From Gammaproteobacteria bacterium (GTDB lineage Bacteria; Pseudomonadota; Gammaproteobacteria; JAJPIJ01), in the NCBI GenBank assembly GCA_022072255.1, contig JAJVHZ010000046.1, positions 1 to 39,371 of the forward strand: 39,371 nucleotides of DNA, given 5' to 3'. The number at the start of each line of letters is the position of its first letter. Position 1 is the stretch's first letter. The notes under the pieces were generated by a model that saw only the letters and a list, made by a program, of their open reading frames with translations, did not search any database and was not told the DNA's origin. Below, piece after piece: positions 23,981 through 32,379 of this stretch. The translations under genes and the position numbers were made by a program.

Positions 23981-26378
23981 TCGCCACCATGATCATGCCG
24001 GCGGCAGCCGGCAGTCGGGCTCACATGCATGCCATGGACACGGCCCATCCCCGCCCGCGGCCACGGACGCGGTGCCCGGCCTGACCGATCCGGTCTGTGG
24101 CATGGCGGTGAGCGATCGCTCCGAACACCGGCACCGGCACGATGGCCGCAGCTACTATTTCTGCAGCGCGCATTGCCAGGCGAGGTTCGCTGCCGACCCG
24201 CAGGGATATCTCGCGCCTGCCGATGCGCCATCGTCGGCGCCCGGCGACGGCCTCGCGCCGGGCACGATATATACCTGTCCCATGCACCCGGAGGTCCGGC
24301 AGGACCGGCCTGGCGACTGTCCGAAGTGCGGCATGGCACTGGAGCCCGAACTGCCGGTCGCGGAGGAAGGCGGGGATGCCGAGCTGCGCGACCTGAGCCG
24401 CCGTTTCTGGTACACGCTGCCCCTGACGGTGGCCGTCACGGTGCTGGCCATGTTCGGGCATCGGGCCGGGTGGCCGGAGATCCCGCGCCAGAGCTGGCTC
24501 GAGATGGCGCTCGCCACGCCGGTCGTGCTCTGGGCGGGATGGCCATTCTTCCGGCGCTGCTGGCAGTCGGTGCGGCACCGCAGTCCCAACATGTGGACCC
24601 TGATCGGCCTCGGGACGGGCGCGGCGTTCGTGTACAGCGTCGCCGCCGCCGCCGCGCCCTGGCTCTTCCCGCCCTCGTTCATGTCGATGGGCAGGGTCGC
24701 CGTCTACTTCGAGGCTGCGGCGGTCATCATCTCGCTGACCCTGCTGGGGCAGGTGCTCGAGCTGCGGGCGCGCTCGCAGACCTCCGCGGCCATCCGGGCC
24801 CTGCTTGGCCTCGCGCCGAAGACCGCGCGCCGCATCCGCGGCGACGGCAGCGAGGAGGACGTGCCGCTGACGCACGTTCACGTCGGCGATCTGCTGCGCG
24901 TGCGCCCCGGCGAGAAGGTGCCGGTCGACGGTGTCGTGACCGAGGGCAGCAGCGCGGTCGACGAGTCCATGCTCACCGGCGAGCCGATCCCGGTCGGCAA
25001 GCGCGCCGGCGACCGGCTGATCGGTGCGACGCTGAATACGAACGGCGCATTGATCATGCGCTCCGAGCGTGTGGGTGCCGCGACGATGCTCGCCCAGATC
25101 GTGCAGATGGTGGCTCAGGCGCAGCGCTCCAGGGCCCCGATGCAGCGTCTGGCCGACGTGGTCGCCGGCTATTTCGTCCTGGCCGTGGTCGGCATCGCGG
25201 TGCTCGCGTTCTTCGGCTGGGGATTGTTCGGGCCGGCGCCCAGCTGGGTTCACGGCCTGGTCAATGCCGTGGCCGTGCTGATCATCGCCTGCCCATGCGC
25301 GCTGGGCCTCGCCACGCCGATGTCGATCATGGTGGCCACCGGTCGCGGCGCGGCGCTGGGTGTGCTGTTCAAGGACGCCGCGGCCATCGAGCACCTGCGC
25401 CGGGTCGATACGCTGATCGTCGACAAGACCGGCACGCTGACCGCCGGCCGACCGGTGTTCGAGCGGGTGATCGCCGCCGGCGGTCACGATGAAAACGAGG
25501 TGCTGCGTCTCGCGGCCAGCGTCGATCAGGGCAGCGAGCATCCACTCGCCGCCGCGATCGTCGCCGCCGCACGGGAACGCGGCGTGCCGCTGCAGAAGGT
25601 CGAGGGCTTCGAGTCCGGCACGGGCATCGGCGTGCGCGGCACCGTCGGCGGTCACGCGGTGGCACTGGGCAGTCTCACCCTGATGGGACAGCTCGGGGTC
25701 GACGTCTCGGCCCTTGCGGCCGCGGCGGAGAGCGCGCGCGCGAGCGGTGCGAGCGTCATGTACCTGGCGCGCGATCGGCGTCTTGCCGGGCTGGTGGCAG
25801 TCTCCGATCCCATCAAGCAGAGCACACCCGAGGCCCTGGAGCTGTTGCGGCGCACCGGCATGCGGGTGGTCATGGCGACCGGCGATGGACTGGCGACGGC
25901 GCGGGCGGTCGGTCGGGCACTGCAGATCGAGGAGATCCACGGCGAGGTGAAGCCGGCCGACAAGCTGGCACTGGTGGAGCGGCTGCAGCGCGACGGCCGC
26001 GTGGTGGCCATGGCGGGCGACGGGATCAACGATGCGCCTGCACTGGCGAAGGCGGACGTCGGCATCGCCATGGGGACGGGGACCGACGTGGCCATGCACA
26101 GTGCGCAGGTCACGCTCGTGAAGGGCGATCTGCGGGCCATCGCCGTCGCGCGGGCCTTGTCGGTCGCAACGGTGGCGAACATGCGACAGAATCTTGCGTT
26201 CGCGTTTCTCTACAACGCGCTCGGCATCCCGATTGCGGCCGGCGTGCTGTACCCGCTGACCGGTTGGCTGCTCTCGCCGATGATCGCCGCCCTGGCGATG
26301 AGCCTGAGCTCGGTATCGGTGGTCGGCAATGCGCTGCGGCTGCGCGCGGTGAGGCTGGGCGGGCTGACCGGCGATTGA
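23958..26378 (+). CDS. copA: Copper-translocating P1B-type ATPase with His-rich, YHS and heavy-metal-binding N-terminus
   Basis: An 806-residue P1B ATPase. The cytoplasmic N-terminus lacks an HMA domain; instead it has a His-rich stretch (residues 5-29, with HHDHAGG and HACHGHG), a YHS domain (about 42-85, DPVCGMAVS and [10 protein letters not shown]) and a heavy-metal-binding motif (about 104-133, YTCPMHPEV then [10 protein letters not shown]). The metal site is CPC (about 444-446, [13 protein letters not shown]), the phosphorylation motif DKTGTLT is near 490, SEHPLAAAI follows, and GDGINDAPA is near 687. Eight helices are expected. CPC and the neighbouring cus genes indicate Cu(I) export to the periplasm, from which CusCBA would remove it. 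The start overlaps the end of cusA by 23 nt. It could alternatively be called an Ag/Cu SilP-type pump. Confidence 0.94.
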   Translation: MKSGHPPDRHHDHAGGSRQSGSHACHGHGPSPPAATDAVPGLTDPVCGMAVSDRSEHRHRHDGRSYYFCSAHCQARFAADPQGYLAPADAPSSAPGDGLAPGTIYTCPMHPEVRQDRPGDCPKCGMALEPELPVAEEGGDAELRDLSRRFWYTLPLTVAVTVLAMFGHRAGWPEIPRQSWLEMALATPVVLWAGWPFFRRCWQSVRHRSPNMWTLIGLGTGAAFVYSVAAAAAPWLFPPSFMSMGRVAVYFEAAAVIISLTLLGQVLELRARSQTSAAIRALLGLAPKTARRIRGDGSEEDVPLTHVHVGDLLRVRPGEKVPVDGVVTEGSSAVDESMLTGEPIPVGKRAGDRLIGATLNTNGALIMRSERVGAATMLAQIVQMVAQAQRSRAPMQRLADVVAGYFVLAVVGIAVLAFFGWGLFGPAPSWVHGLVNAVAVLIIACPCALGLATPMSIMVATGRGAALGVLFKDAAAIEHLRRVDTLIVDKTGTLTAGRPVFERVIAAGGHDENEVLRLAASVDQGSEHPLAAAIVAAARERGVPLQKVEGFESGTGIGVRGTVGGHAVALGSLTLMGQLGVDVSALAAAAESARASGASVMYLARDRRLAGLVAVSDPIKQSTPEALELLRRTGMRVVMATGDGLATARAVGRALQIEEIHGEVKPADKLALVERLQRDGRVVAMAGDGINDAPALAKADVGIAMGTGTDVAMHSAQVTLVKGDLRAIAVARALSVATVANMRQNLAFAFLYNALGIPIAAGVLYPLTGWLLSPMIAALAMSLSSVSVVGNALRLRAVRLGGLTGD

Positions 26379-26403
26379 GTGGCCGTGCACGGGGAGCACC
26401 GGA

Positions 26404-26423
26404 CCGCGGCGTCGATGCCGCGG
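26404..26423. terminator. Hairpin between convergent copA and the exported-protein gene
   Basis: 7-bp stem CCGCGGC/GCCGCGG with a 6-nt loop, 25 nt after the copA stop, in a 98-nt convergent gap. No T-run on either strand, so this is a weak terminator call. Confidence 0.35.
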
Positions 26424-26476
26424 ATGATCGTCACGGGTGGGGCCCGACTCGTCGAGGTCGGCGCGAGCACTCCGCG

Positions 26477-27010
26477 CTAGGGCGCGGAGGTGAAGTCCGT
26501 TCCGGCAGGGCAGAGGCGCTGAAAACGCCGATCCGTGAATTCGGCGCCGTGGCCCTCCCCGGACCCGGACCCGGGCGCGCTCGCACGCTCGAAGACCTGC
26601 TGCTTGTGGAGCCGGCCGGCATCGTCGCGCACGTACCAGGCGAGCTGCCGGCCCTGCAGCACGAACAGGGCCGGCTCGGAGCGCTGGTCGGGAAACTCGC
26701 CGCTGCGGGTCCAGTAGATGTCCTCGCCGATGCGCGCTGTCATCCTCCGCCCGTCGATGCGACCGACGAGGTTGCCTCCCAGCAGTTTGCCGGCACCCAT
26801 ACCCTCGGACCACTCTCCGCAGACGATGCTGCCGTACTGCCGCAGGGCAAGGGTGGTCACGCCTTCCAGTTCGGTATCGCGAGCGACGGTGGCGATGCTG
26901 CGCCACACGCCTTCGAACCGGGAAGCGGCGGCCATCGCCGCCGGCGGCAGCAGCATCGCCACGATGCCCAGGCATGCCGTCGCGGCGGTCACTCGGAGGG
27001 CAAGGGGCAT
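26477..27010 (-). CDS. Exported hypothetical protein, 177 residues
   Basis: Not recognised. The ATG at 27010 begins a good signal peptide (LRVTAATACLGIVAMLLPPA, cleavage near MAAAS); an upstream in-frame ATG would spoil it. The mature part looks all-beta and lipocalin-like in rhythm: GVWRSIATVARDTELEGVTT, YGSIVCGEWSEGMGAGKLLG, GRIDGRRMTARIGEDIYW, FVLQGRQLAWYVRD. Two cysteines (SIVCGEW and QRLCPAG) could form a disulfide. The region after FERASAP is Gly/Ser-rich. It is divergent from the SHP/diheme cytochrome pair (226-nt shared region) and converges with copA. A periplasmic role next to these modules is inference. Confidence 0.75.
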   Translation of the reverse strand: MPLALRVTAATACLGIVAMLLPPAAMAAASRFEGVWRSIATVARDTELEGVTTLALRQYGSIVCGEWSEGMGAGKLLGGNLVGRIDGRRMTARIGEDIYWTRSGEFPDQRSEPALFVLQGRQLAWYVRDDAGRLHKQQVFERASAPGSGSGEGHGAEFTDRRFQRLCPAGTDFTSAP

Positions 27011-27156
27011 GTCGGCACAGTCCTGTGGCGGGATCCGTGGGCGTGATTTGCGCGTGGGCGAGAAACTCGATGGCAGGCGGCCTGCCGTTCGCCATGCCGC
27101 CGGCAATCTAGCCGGGCGGCCGCCCGGGTCGCAACGCCGCGGCGCGAGGAATGTGT

Positions 27157-27173
27157 TTTAAGGCTGGTTTCAT
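27157..27173 (+). promoter_or_regulatory. Possible response-regulator site upstream of the SHP gene
   Basis: TTTAAG-GCTGG-TTTCAT, two similar hexamers separated by 5 nt (11-nt period), in a short AT-rich patch of an otherwise GC-rich divergent region. The spacing and first half resemble PmrA/QseB-type boxes (YTTAAG repeats). The second half matches only in part. It is 63 nt before the ATG of the SHP gene; no regulator gene is visible nearby. Confidence 0.25.
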
Positions 27174-27236
27174 CCTCGCAGACTACGATTCGCGGCGCCG
27201 ATTGGGCATCGATGAATTCGCTGGAGGTGGTTCGAA

Positions 27237-27650
27237 ATGAAACACATCATCGCGATGGGCTTCTCCCTGATCCCGCTCGCCGCGCCGGCCGCGGAGTCCG
27301 GGAACGATCTGCTCGCGCGTTATGCGCAGCAGGCGGCCGAGGAGGATCCCGCCTTCAATGGCTTTTCCGCCGAGCGCGGGCGAACGCTGTTTGCGACCGA
27401 GCATCCGCACGGCAACGACCCGGCGATGGCCTGCATCTCCTGTCACACGGAGGACCCGCGCGGGGCGGGCGAACACCGGCGCACCGGCAAGCGGATCAAG
27501 CCGCTCGCCCCCAGTGCGAACCCCGAAAGGCTGAGCAACGCCTACAAGGTCGAGAAGTGGTTCACCCGAAATTGCCAGGATGTGCTGCAACGGCAGTGCA
27601 CGCCGCTCGAGAAGGGCGACGTCATCACCTGGCTGCTTTCCGTAAAGTGA
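27237..27650 (+). CDS. SHP-like monoheme cytochrome c (DUF1924)
   Basis: A 137-residue periplasmic cytochrome. A short signal peptide (IIAMGFSLIPLAAPAAES) precedes the haem motif CISCH (Cys66, Cys69, His70). The segments GKRIKPLAPSANPERL and KVEKWFTRNCQDV, then RQCTPLEKGDVITWLL, are the DUF1924 signature shared with the sphaeroides haem protein SHP, a high-spin c cytochrome that binds oxygen or NO at a site whose resting ligand is an asparagine. Cys113 and Cys121 could form the small disulfide of the family. The ATG follows GGAGGTG. The stop lies 7 nt before the diheme cytochrome gene; DHC is the known electron donor to SHP in Rhodobacter. A physiological substrate has not been settled for the family. 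Confidence 0.88.
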   Translation: MKHIIAMGFSLIPLAAPAAESGNDLLARYAQQAAEEDPAFNGFSAERGRTLFATEHPHGNDPAMACISCHTEDPRGAGEHRRTGKRIKPLAPSANPERLSNAYKVEKWFTRNCQDVLQRQCTPLEKGDVITWLLSVK

Positions 27651-27657
27651 GAACGCC

Positions 27658-28212
27658 ATGCGCAGGAAGATGCTGATTGGTTCATTGATCATCGGTGCCG
27701 GGCTCGGCCTGGGCTGGATCCTCACCGGTGCGGGCGAGCTGCGTGCCGAGGAGGACGATGAGCACGGGCGCAGGCACGAACGCGAACACGAAGAGGAGGG
27801 CCGGGGCTCGCGCGCCCCCGCGGCAGGGCCCGGCCAGGATTCATACATGAGCGAATGCGGCAGCTGTCACGTGCCCTATCCGCCGGGCCTGCTCGGCGCG
27901 AGGCAGTGGGCCGTCATCATGACACGCCTGAACGATCACTACGGCGAGAGCGCGACCATGACGCCGGAGACGGCGCGCACCCTGGCCGCCTACCTGCAGG
28001 CCAATGCCGGCAGGGATGGTGGTTCAGGTGCGGCGGCGGACGAGGAGTTGCCGCGCATCACCACGTCGGCCTGGTTCCGCGACGAGCACGACGAGATCGG
28101 GCCGGAGGTCTGGAGGCGCGAGTCGATCCGAAGCGCGGCGAATTGCGGGGCATGCCACGGCGGCGCCGAGCAGGGTGTCTACGACGAGGACGGGGTCCGC
28201 ATCCCCCGCTGA
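27658..28212 (+). CDS. Diheme cytochrome c (DHC family)
   Basis: A 184-residue protein. The N-terminal helix (MLIGSLIIGAGLGLGWILTG) is a signal peptide or anchor, followed by a charged linker rich in His, Glu and Arg (EEDDEHGRRHEREHEEEGRG). The first haem motif is CGSCH (67-71, SECGSCHVPYPPGLLGARQW) and the second is CGACH (163-167, ANCGACHGGAEQGVYDED). The order and the motifs PPGLLGARQW and ITTSAWFRDEHDE match the dihem family that pairs with SHP. The two genes form an operon. A membrane cytochrome b is usually the third member but is not adjacent here. It converges with fixH, with a hairpin in the 33-nt gap. Confidence 0.9.
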   Translation: MRRKMLIGSLIIGAGLGLGWILTGAGELRAEEDDEHGRRHEREHEEEGRGSRAPAAGPGQDSYMSECGSCHVPYPPGLLGARQWAVIMTRLNDHYGESATMTPETARTLAAYLQANAGRDGGSGAAADEELPRITTSAWFRDEHDEIGPEVWRRESIRSAANCGACHGGAEQGVYDEDGVRIPR

Positions 28213-28217
28213 GGGCG

Positions 28218-28246
28218 GCGCCGGTTGCCGTAACGACAGCCGGCGC
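28218..28246. terminator. Hairpin between convergent diheme cytochrome and fixH genes
   Basis: 7-bp stem GCGCCGG/CCGGCGC with a 15-nt loop in the convergent gap; its distal arm touches the fixH stop codon. On the plus strand it is followed by TATTTCCC, a very short T-run. Possible weak bidirectional terminator. Confidence 0.4.
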
Positions 28247-28731
28247 TATTTCCCGTGCAGGCCGACGGTGAAGGTCTCCAGCACCCGCCAGTCGCCGGAT
28301 TCGATCTGCATGTACCAGTGGCCGGGGGGCAGCTCCGGCAGGGCGGCGAAGTACGCGCCGCCGGCGGCGCGCTCGAGCACGACATCGCGATCGAAGCCGG
28401 CGCGGGTCGAGTGCATCAGCCGCGCGCGCAGCGAGGCCGGCAGGGCGCCCGCGTCGCGGGCGTGCATCCGCACGGTGGCGGTGCGGGCGGCCGGATCGAC
28501 CTCGACGTCCGCACTGATGGCCAGCGAGGCGGCGCGCTCGTCGCGCTCCAGCACGCGATTTATCTCCAGACCCTTCCTGTAATAATCGTCGGTGACCAGT
28601 CCGTCGTCGGAGACGATGGCCAGGCGCAGCGTGTAGAAGCCGGCGACCACGGCCGCGGCGGGCAACAGAGCCACCAGCCAGGCATAGGGTTCCCGGTACC
28701 AGCGCGTCACGGTCGTATCCTTCTGCTGCAT
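28246..28731 (-). CDS. ccoH: FixH/CcoH family cbb3 oxidase assembly protein
   Basis: A 161-residue single-pass membrane protein. A cytoplasmic N-terminus ends WYREPYAWLV, followed by the helix LLPAAAVVAGFYTLRLAI and the conserved periplasmic start DDGLVTDDYYRKGLEINRVL, which is the FixH signature. The remaining ~110 residues are an Ig-like beta domain ending PPGHWYMQIESGDWRVLETF. FixH/CcoH is needed for cbb3 oxidase assembly or stability. It lies 4 nt after ccoG and is the last gene of the cco run. No ccoI (copper ATPase) or ccoS gene follows, although both often do. Confidence 0.92.
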   Translation of the reverse strand: MQQKDTTVTRWYREPYAWLVALLPAAAVVAGFYTLRLAIVSDDGLVTDDYYRKGLEINRVLERDERAASLAISADVEVDPAARTATVRMHARDAGALPASLRARLMHSTRAGFDRDVVLERAAGGAYFAALPELPPGHWYMQIESGDWRVLETFTVGLHGK

Positions 28732-28735
28732 GGCT

Positions 28736-30193
28736 CTATCGCTGCGGCGACGGTCCGAGGAAGCGGGCTTCCGCCTCGTCGTGCAGCTCCGGCTTGTCGG
28801 CCGCCGTAATCCGGAATGTGACCTTCGAACTGCGATGCTCCAGGTCGTCCTCCGCGGCGCGCAGGCGCACCACCACGCTCTGCACCGCCCCGGCCTCCAC
28901 GCCGATGCGCCCGGACTCCATGTCCAGCTGCAGGCCGTCGATGCCGTCCGCGCTGACGGTGAAGGTGTGGCCGGCGTTGTCCATGTTGATGATGTTCAGG
29001 GTATAGACGTTCTCGATGAGGCCTTCGTTGGTCTCGCGGAAGAGCTGGTTGCGATCGCGGACGACATCCAGTTCCAGCGGCACGCGAACGGCCACGGCGT
29101 AGACGAGGGCGGCGATGATGCCGAGAAGGATCGCCCCGTAGATGTAGATCCTGGGCCGCAGGATCTGCGTGGGCTCCCCCGCAAGCGCGTTCTGGGTGGT
29201 GTAGCGGATGAGGCCCGGGGCGTAGCCCATCCTGTCCATGACGTCGTTGCAGACATCGATGCAGGCGGCGCAGCCTATGCATTCGTACTGCAGGCCATGG
29301 CGTATGTCGATGCCGGTGGGGCAGACCTGAACGCACATGGTGCAGTCGATACAGTCGCCCAGCCCCTCGCGCAGGGCGTCGATCCCGCGTTTGCGCGCAC
29401 CGCGCGGCTCGCCGCGTTTCTCGTCGTAGGAGATGGTGAGCGTGTCGCCGTCGTACATGGCGCTCTGGAAGCGCGCATAGGGGCACATGTACATGCAGAC
29501 CTGCTCGCGCAGGAAACCGGCGTTGCCCCAGGTGGCGAAGCTGTAGAACAGCATCCAGAAGGTCTCCCAGGGGCCGAGATCGAAGGTGATCAGCCGCTGG
29601 TAGAGATCCCTCGCCGGCGTGAAGTAGGCGACGAACGTGAAGCCGGTGAACAGTGCGAACGCCACCCACAGGAAATGCTTGATGAACTTGATGCGGAACT
29701 TGCGCGCCGACATCGGCGCGCGATCCAGTTTCATCTGCTGCAGGCGGTCGCCCTCTATCCAGTGCTCGATCCAGAGGAAGGTCTCCGTCCACACCGTCTG
29801 CGGGCAGGCGAATCCGCACCACAGGCGTCCGGCCAGGGCGGTGAAGAAGAACAGGCTCAGGCCCGCGATGATGAGCAGGGCGGCGAGGAAGATGAAATCC
29901 TGCGGCCACAGCGTCAGCCCGAAGAGGTAGAACTTGCGCGCCGGCATGTCCAGCAATACCGCCTGCCGGCCGTCCCAGGTGAGCCAGGGCAGCACGTAAT
30001 AGATACCGAGCAGCAGGAACACCGTGGCGACCCGCAGGCCGGCGAACAGGCCGTGCACCTCGCGCGGATAGATCTTCTGCCGCTTTTCGTAGAGTGACTG
30101 CTGGACCTCGTCGACTGAAACCGCTGCCGTGGGTTTCAACTGTCCGTCGTCAAGAGGCTTGTTCACGGCTCGGGGTACTCGCGGCGGGCGCAT
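28736..30193 (-). CDS. ccoG: Cytochrome cbb3 oxidase accessory ferredoxin-type protein
   Basis: A 485-residue membrane protein of the FixG/CcoG family. It has the N-terminal family motif LYEKRQKIYPREVHGLFA, several helices, a conserved CGFACPQTVW motif, and two 4Fe-4S motifs (CIDCTMCVQVCPTG and CIGCAACIDVCND). A C-terminal Ig-like domain follows (NIINMDNAGHTFTVSADG). CcoG reduces Cu(II) to Cu(I) during CuB insertion in Rhodobacter. ATG 30193 is used. It overlaps the upstream small membrane gene by 44 nt; an in-frame GTG at 30166 (VNKPLDDG) would reduce the overlap to 17 nt and fits the family's usual N-terminus as well. No strong ribosome-binding site decides it. Confidence 0.94.
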   Translation of the reverse strand: MRPPRVPRAVNKPLDDGQLKPTAAVSVDEVQQSLYEKRQKIYPREVHGLFAGLRVATVFLLLGIYYVLPWLTWDGRQAVLLDMPARKFYLFGLTLWPQDFIFLAALLIIAGLSLFFFTALAGRLWCGFACPQTVWTETFLWIEHWIEGDRLQQMKLDRAPMSARKFRIKFIKHFLWVAFALFTGFTFVAYFTPARDLYQRLITFDLGPWETFWMLFYSFATWGNAGFLREQVCMYMCPYARFQSAMYDGDTLTISYDEKRGEPRGARKRGIDALREGLGDCIDCTMCVQVCPTGIDIRHGLQYECIGCAACIDVCNDVMDRMGYAPGLIRYTTQNALAGEPTQILRPRIYIYGAILLGIIAALVYAVAVRVPLELDVVRDRNQLFRETNEGLIENVYTLNIINMDNAGHTFTVSADGIDGLQLDMESGRIGVEAGAVQSVVVRLRAAEDDLEHRSSKVTFRITAADKPELHDEAEARFLGPSPQR

Positions 30194-30458
30194 CCACGTC
30201 GCGCCGTCGTGGGTATAGGAAGAACAGACACAGCATGCCGGACGAGGCGGTCAGCAGCCAGAACAGGAAGAATCCCACCGTGTAGGCTGCAATGCGGCTG
30301 ACCTCGGGGAAATCCACGCAGGCCCTCAGCTCCATCGGATCGATGGCGGCGAAAAACACCATGGTCGCCACGCCGGCCATCAGGAAGGTGAGCCACAGCG
30401 TCGCCAGCAGCCGATACGGCCCCGGCACATAGCCAATCTCTTCCATCACCGGTTTCAT
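30150..30458 (-). CDS. Small two-helix membrane protein between ccoP and ccoG
   Basis: A 102-residue protein with two strong hydrophobic segments (LATLWLTFLMAGVATMVFFA and TVGFFLFWLLTASSGMLCLF) separated by a short loop (DPMELRACVDFPEVSRIA) that carries one Cys, and a charged tail (YPRRRDVDAPAAST). I do not recognise a named family. Its 3' end overlaps ccoG, and it is 172 nt downstream of ccoP on the same strand, so it is part of the cco transcript or of a second unit with ccoG and fixH. Inference: an assembly factor or accessory subunit of the cbb3 oxidase. ATG 30458 has a GGA about 9 nt upstream. Confidence 0.8.
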   Translation of the reverse strand: MKPVMEEIGYVPGPYRLLATLWLTFLMAGVATMVFFAAIDPMELRACVDFPEVSRIAAYTVGFFLFWLLTASSGMLCLFFLYPRRRDVDAPAASTPSREQAS

Positions 30459-30543
30459 CGGTACGTTCCAGTAGCCGTCCCCCGGCCAAAATACACCTCC
30501 TCCACGGCTATGAAAACCGCAGCGGAACGAGGGCAGCGCGCGG

Positions 30544-30581
30544 GCGCCGCCGGTCGAAGCGAGGACCCGGCGGGGCGGCGC
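30544..30581 (-). other. Composite hairpin between ccoP and the small membrane gene
   Basis: An 8-bp stem GCGCCGCC/GGCGGCGC (30544-30551 with 30574-30581) encloses a second 4-bp stem GGTC/GACC (30552-30555 with 30564-30567) directly stacked on it. It lies within the 172-nt gap after ccoP. There is no T-run downstream on the minus strand. Possible mRNA 3' stabiliser or partial terminator separating ccoNOQP from the assembly genes. Confidence 0.4.
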
Positions 30582-30630
30582 ACCCCGCAGGGCAGGGCAA
30601 GACCTCCATGGGGAGTGGCTGGACGCAACC

Positions 30631-31566
30631 TCAGGGACTTGCCGTCTGGGCGCCGCCCTGGTGCGTCAGGCTGTAGACGTACGCTGCGAGCAGATGCACC
30701 TTGGCCTCGCCCAGGAACTCCTTGTGCGCGGGCATGCGACCCTGGCGGCCGCCGGCGATCGTCTCGCGCACGCGCTCCTGAGAGCCTCCATACAACCAGA
30801 CGTCGTCGGTGAGATTCGCCGCACCCAGCGCCGGGTTGCCCTTGCCGTCCGGACCATGGCAGGCGACGCAGTTCTGCGTGAACACCTCCTTGCCGCGTGC
30901 AGCCACCGCCGCGTCGACCGGTCGGCCGCTCAGGCCGAGGACGTACTCGGCCACCTCGTTGACCTTCTCCTTGCCGAGCAGCTCGCCCCAGGGCGGCATG
31001 ACGCCCTGGCGGCCGTTGAGGATGGTTTCCTGGATCTGATCCGGTGCGCCTCCCCACAGCCAGTCGCCGTCGGCCAGGTTCGGGTAGCCGCGTGCGCCGC
31101 GCGCATCCGCGCCGTGACACTGGATGCAGTAGGTCGCGAACAGGCGCTTGCCGACCGTGATCGCCTCGGGATTCGCAGCCAGCGCAGGGATGTCCTGCCC
31201 GGCGAATTTCTGGAAGATGGGGCCGTACCTGGCGTCCGCGGCCGCGATCTCCGCGTCGTACTGCCTGTACTGCGTCCACTTCTTCAGGCCTTCGAACACC
31301 GGCAGGCCGGGGTAGAAGACCAGGAACACCGCGCCCCACGCCACGGTGAGATAGAACATGTTGAGCCACCAGCGCGGCAGCGGGTTGTTGTATTCCTCGA
31401 GATCCCCGTCCCAGACGTGGCCCATGGTCTCGACCTTCTGCCCGGCGGAACGCCCGGAGTAGCGCCATGCGAAATAGCCGCACCACAGCACGCCGATCAC
31501 CGAGGGCACGGTGATGAACCACTTCCAGAACTCGGAAGTAAAATCGAAACCGCTTAAATCAGGCAT
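30631..31566 (-). CDS. ccoP: Cytochrome cbb3 oxidase diheme c subunit III
   Basis: A 311-residue subunit. Two N-terminal membrane helices (WFITVPSVIGVLWCGYFAW and LNMFYLTVAWGAVFLVFY) flank the conserved motif HVWDGDLEEYNNPLPRWW. Two cytochrome c domains follow, with haem motifs CIQCH and CVACH. Their probable axial methionines are in QGVMPPWGELL and QGRMPAHKEFL. The subunit carries electrons from soluble cytochromes c to CcoO. I start at ATG 31566 (MPDLSGFD), which is 2 nt after the ccoQ stop; the longer frame upstream is ccoQ's shadow. The length is normal for CcoP. Confidence 0.96.
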   Translation of the reverse strand: MPDLSGFDFTSEFWKWFITVPSVIGVLWCGYFAWRYSGRSAGQKVETMGHVWDGDLEEYNNPLPRWWLNMFYLTVAWGAVFLVFYPGLPVFEGLKKWTQYRQYDAEIAAADARYGPIFQKFAGQDIPALAANPEAITVGKRLFATYCIQCHGADARGARGYPNLADGDWLWGGAPDQIQETILNGRQGVMPPWGELLGKEKVNEVAEYVLGLSGRPVDAAVAARGKEVFTQNCVACHGPDGKGNPALGAANLTDDVWLYGGSQERVRETIAGGRQGRMPAHKEFLGEAKVHLLAAYVYSLTHQGGAQTASP

Positions 31567-31744
31567 TGTTCTTCTCCTTGCCGGGCGTCGCACTCGCGGG
31601 CGGCGCGTCGTCGTCGTCGAGCGGGATGCGGGCGGCGGCATCGAAGCGGGCCTTGCTGCGGGAATCATAGGCCCACAGCACGATGCCCACGAAGATGACC
31701 AGCACCGCGACGGTGAATACGGAGTGTATGGTCGAGAAGTCCAT
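31559..31744 (-). CDS. ccoQ: Cytochrome cbb3 oxidase subunit CcoQ
   Basis: A 61-residue protein with a single membrane helix (TIHSVFTVAVLVIFVGIVLW) followed by AYDSRSKARFDAAARIPLDD, the usual CcoQ pattern, and a charged tail. I start at ATG 31744 rather than the in-frame GTG 31753 because an almost perfect Shine-Dalgarno (GGAGGTGA) sits 5 nt upstream of the ATG and contains the ccoO stop codon. Its 3' end overlaps the start of ccoP by 8 nt. CcoQ stabilises the oxidase complex. Confidence 0.9.
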   Translation of the reverse strand: MDFSTIHSVFTVAVLVIFVGIVLWAYDSRSKARFDAAARIPLDDDDAPPASATPGKEKNNA

Positions 31745-31749
31745 GGCCG

Positions 31750-32364
31750 TCACCTCCGGGTCTTCACCGCCGTGCCCAGCGATTGCAGGTAGGCGATGAG
31801 GGCGTCCATCTCGGTCTTGCCTTCCAGCCCGGTCTTCGCGGCGGCGAAATCCTCATCGGTGTAGGGATGACCGAACGCGTCCTTCAGCACCGTCATCTTC
31901 CTGACCACGAGCTGCGGATCGACCTTCGCGTCGGCCAGCCACGGGTAGCCCGGCATGATCGATTCCGGGACCACGTCGCGCGGGTTGGTCAGGTGAGCGC
32001 GATGCCAATCATCGGAATAGCGCCCGCCGACCCGCTGCAGGTCGGGCCCGGTGCGCTTGGAGCCCCACTGGAACGGGCGGTCGTAGACGAACTCCCCGGC
32101 CAGCGAATAGTGACCGTAACGCTCCGTCTCCGCGCGGAAGGGGCGGATCATCTGCGAGTGGCACAGATAGCAGCCCTCGCGGACATAGACGTCGCGCCCG
32201 GCGAGCTCGAGGCCGGAGTACGGCTTCAGGCCCTGCACCGGCTCGGTGGTGGAGTGCATGAAGAACAGCGGCACGATCTGCACCAGGCCGCCTATGCTGA
32301 CTGTAAAGATAATCAGCGCGATCATCAGGCCGATGTTCTTCTCGATTTTTTCATGAGCAATCAT
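31750..32364 (-). CDS. ccoO: Cytochrome cbb3 oxidase monoheme c subunit II
   Basis: A 204-residue subunit. One N-terminal membrane helix ([19 protein letters not shown]) anchors it; the periplasmic domain has the haem motif CYLCH in [17 protein letters not shown] and the very conserved stretch [20 protein letters not shown]. The axial Met is probably in [11 protein letters not shown]. It receives electrons from CcoP and passes them to the haem b of CcoN. It lies 15 nt downstream of ccoN. The length is normal. Confidence 0.97.
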   Translation of the reverse strand: MIAHEKIEKNIGLMIALIIFTVSIGGLVQIVPLFFMHSTTEPVQGLKPYSGLELAGRDVYVREGCYLCHSQMIRPFRAETERYGHYSLAGEFVYDRPFQWGSKRTGPDLQRVGGRYSDDWHRAHLTNPRDVVPESIMPGYPWLADAKVDPQLVVRKMTVLKDAFGHPYTDEDFAAAKTGLEGKTEMDALIAYLQSLGTAVKTRR

Positions 32365-32379
32365 GATTCGCCAGTCTCC

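Noticed and set aside
24021-27095. 1024-codon minus-strand open frame opposite copA
   Set aside because: Antisense shadow of copA; only the separate frame at 26477-27010 has a signal peptide and plausible protein.
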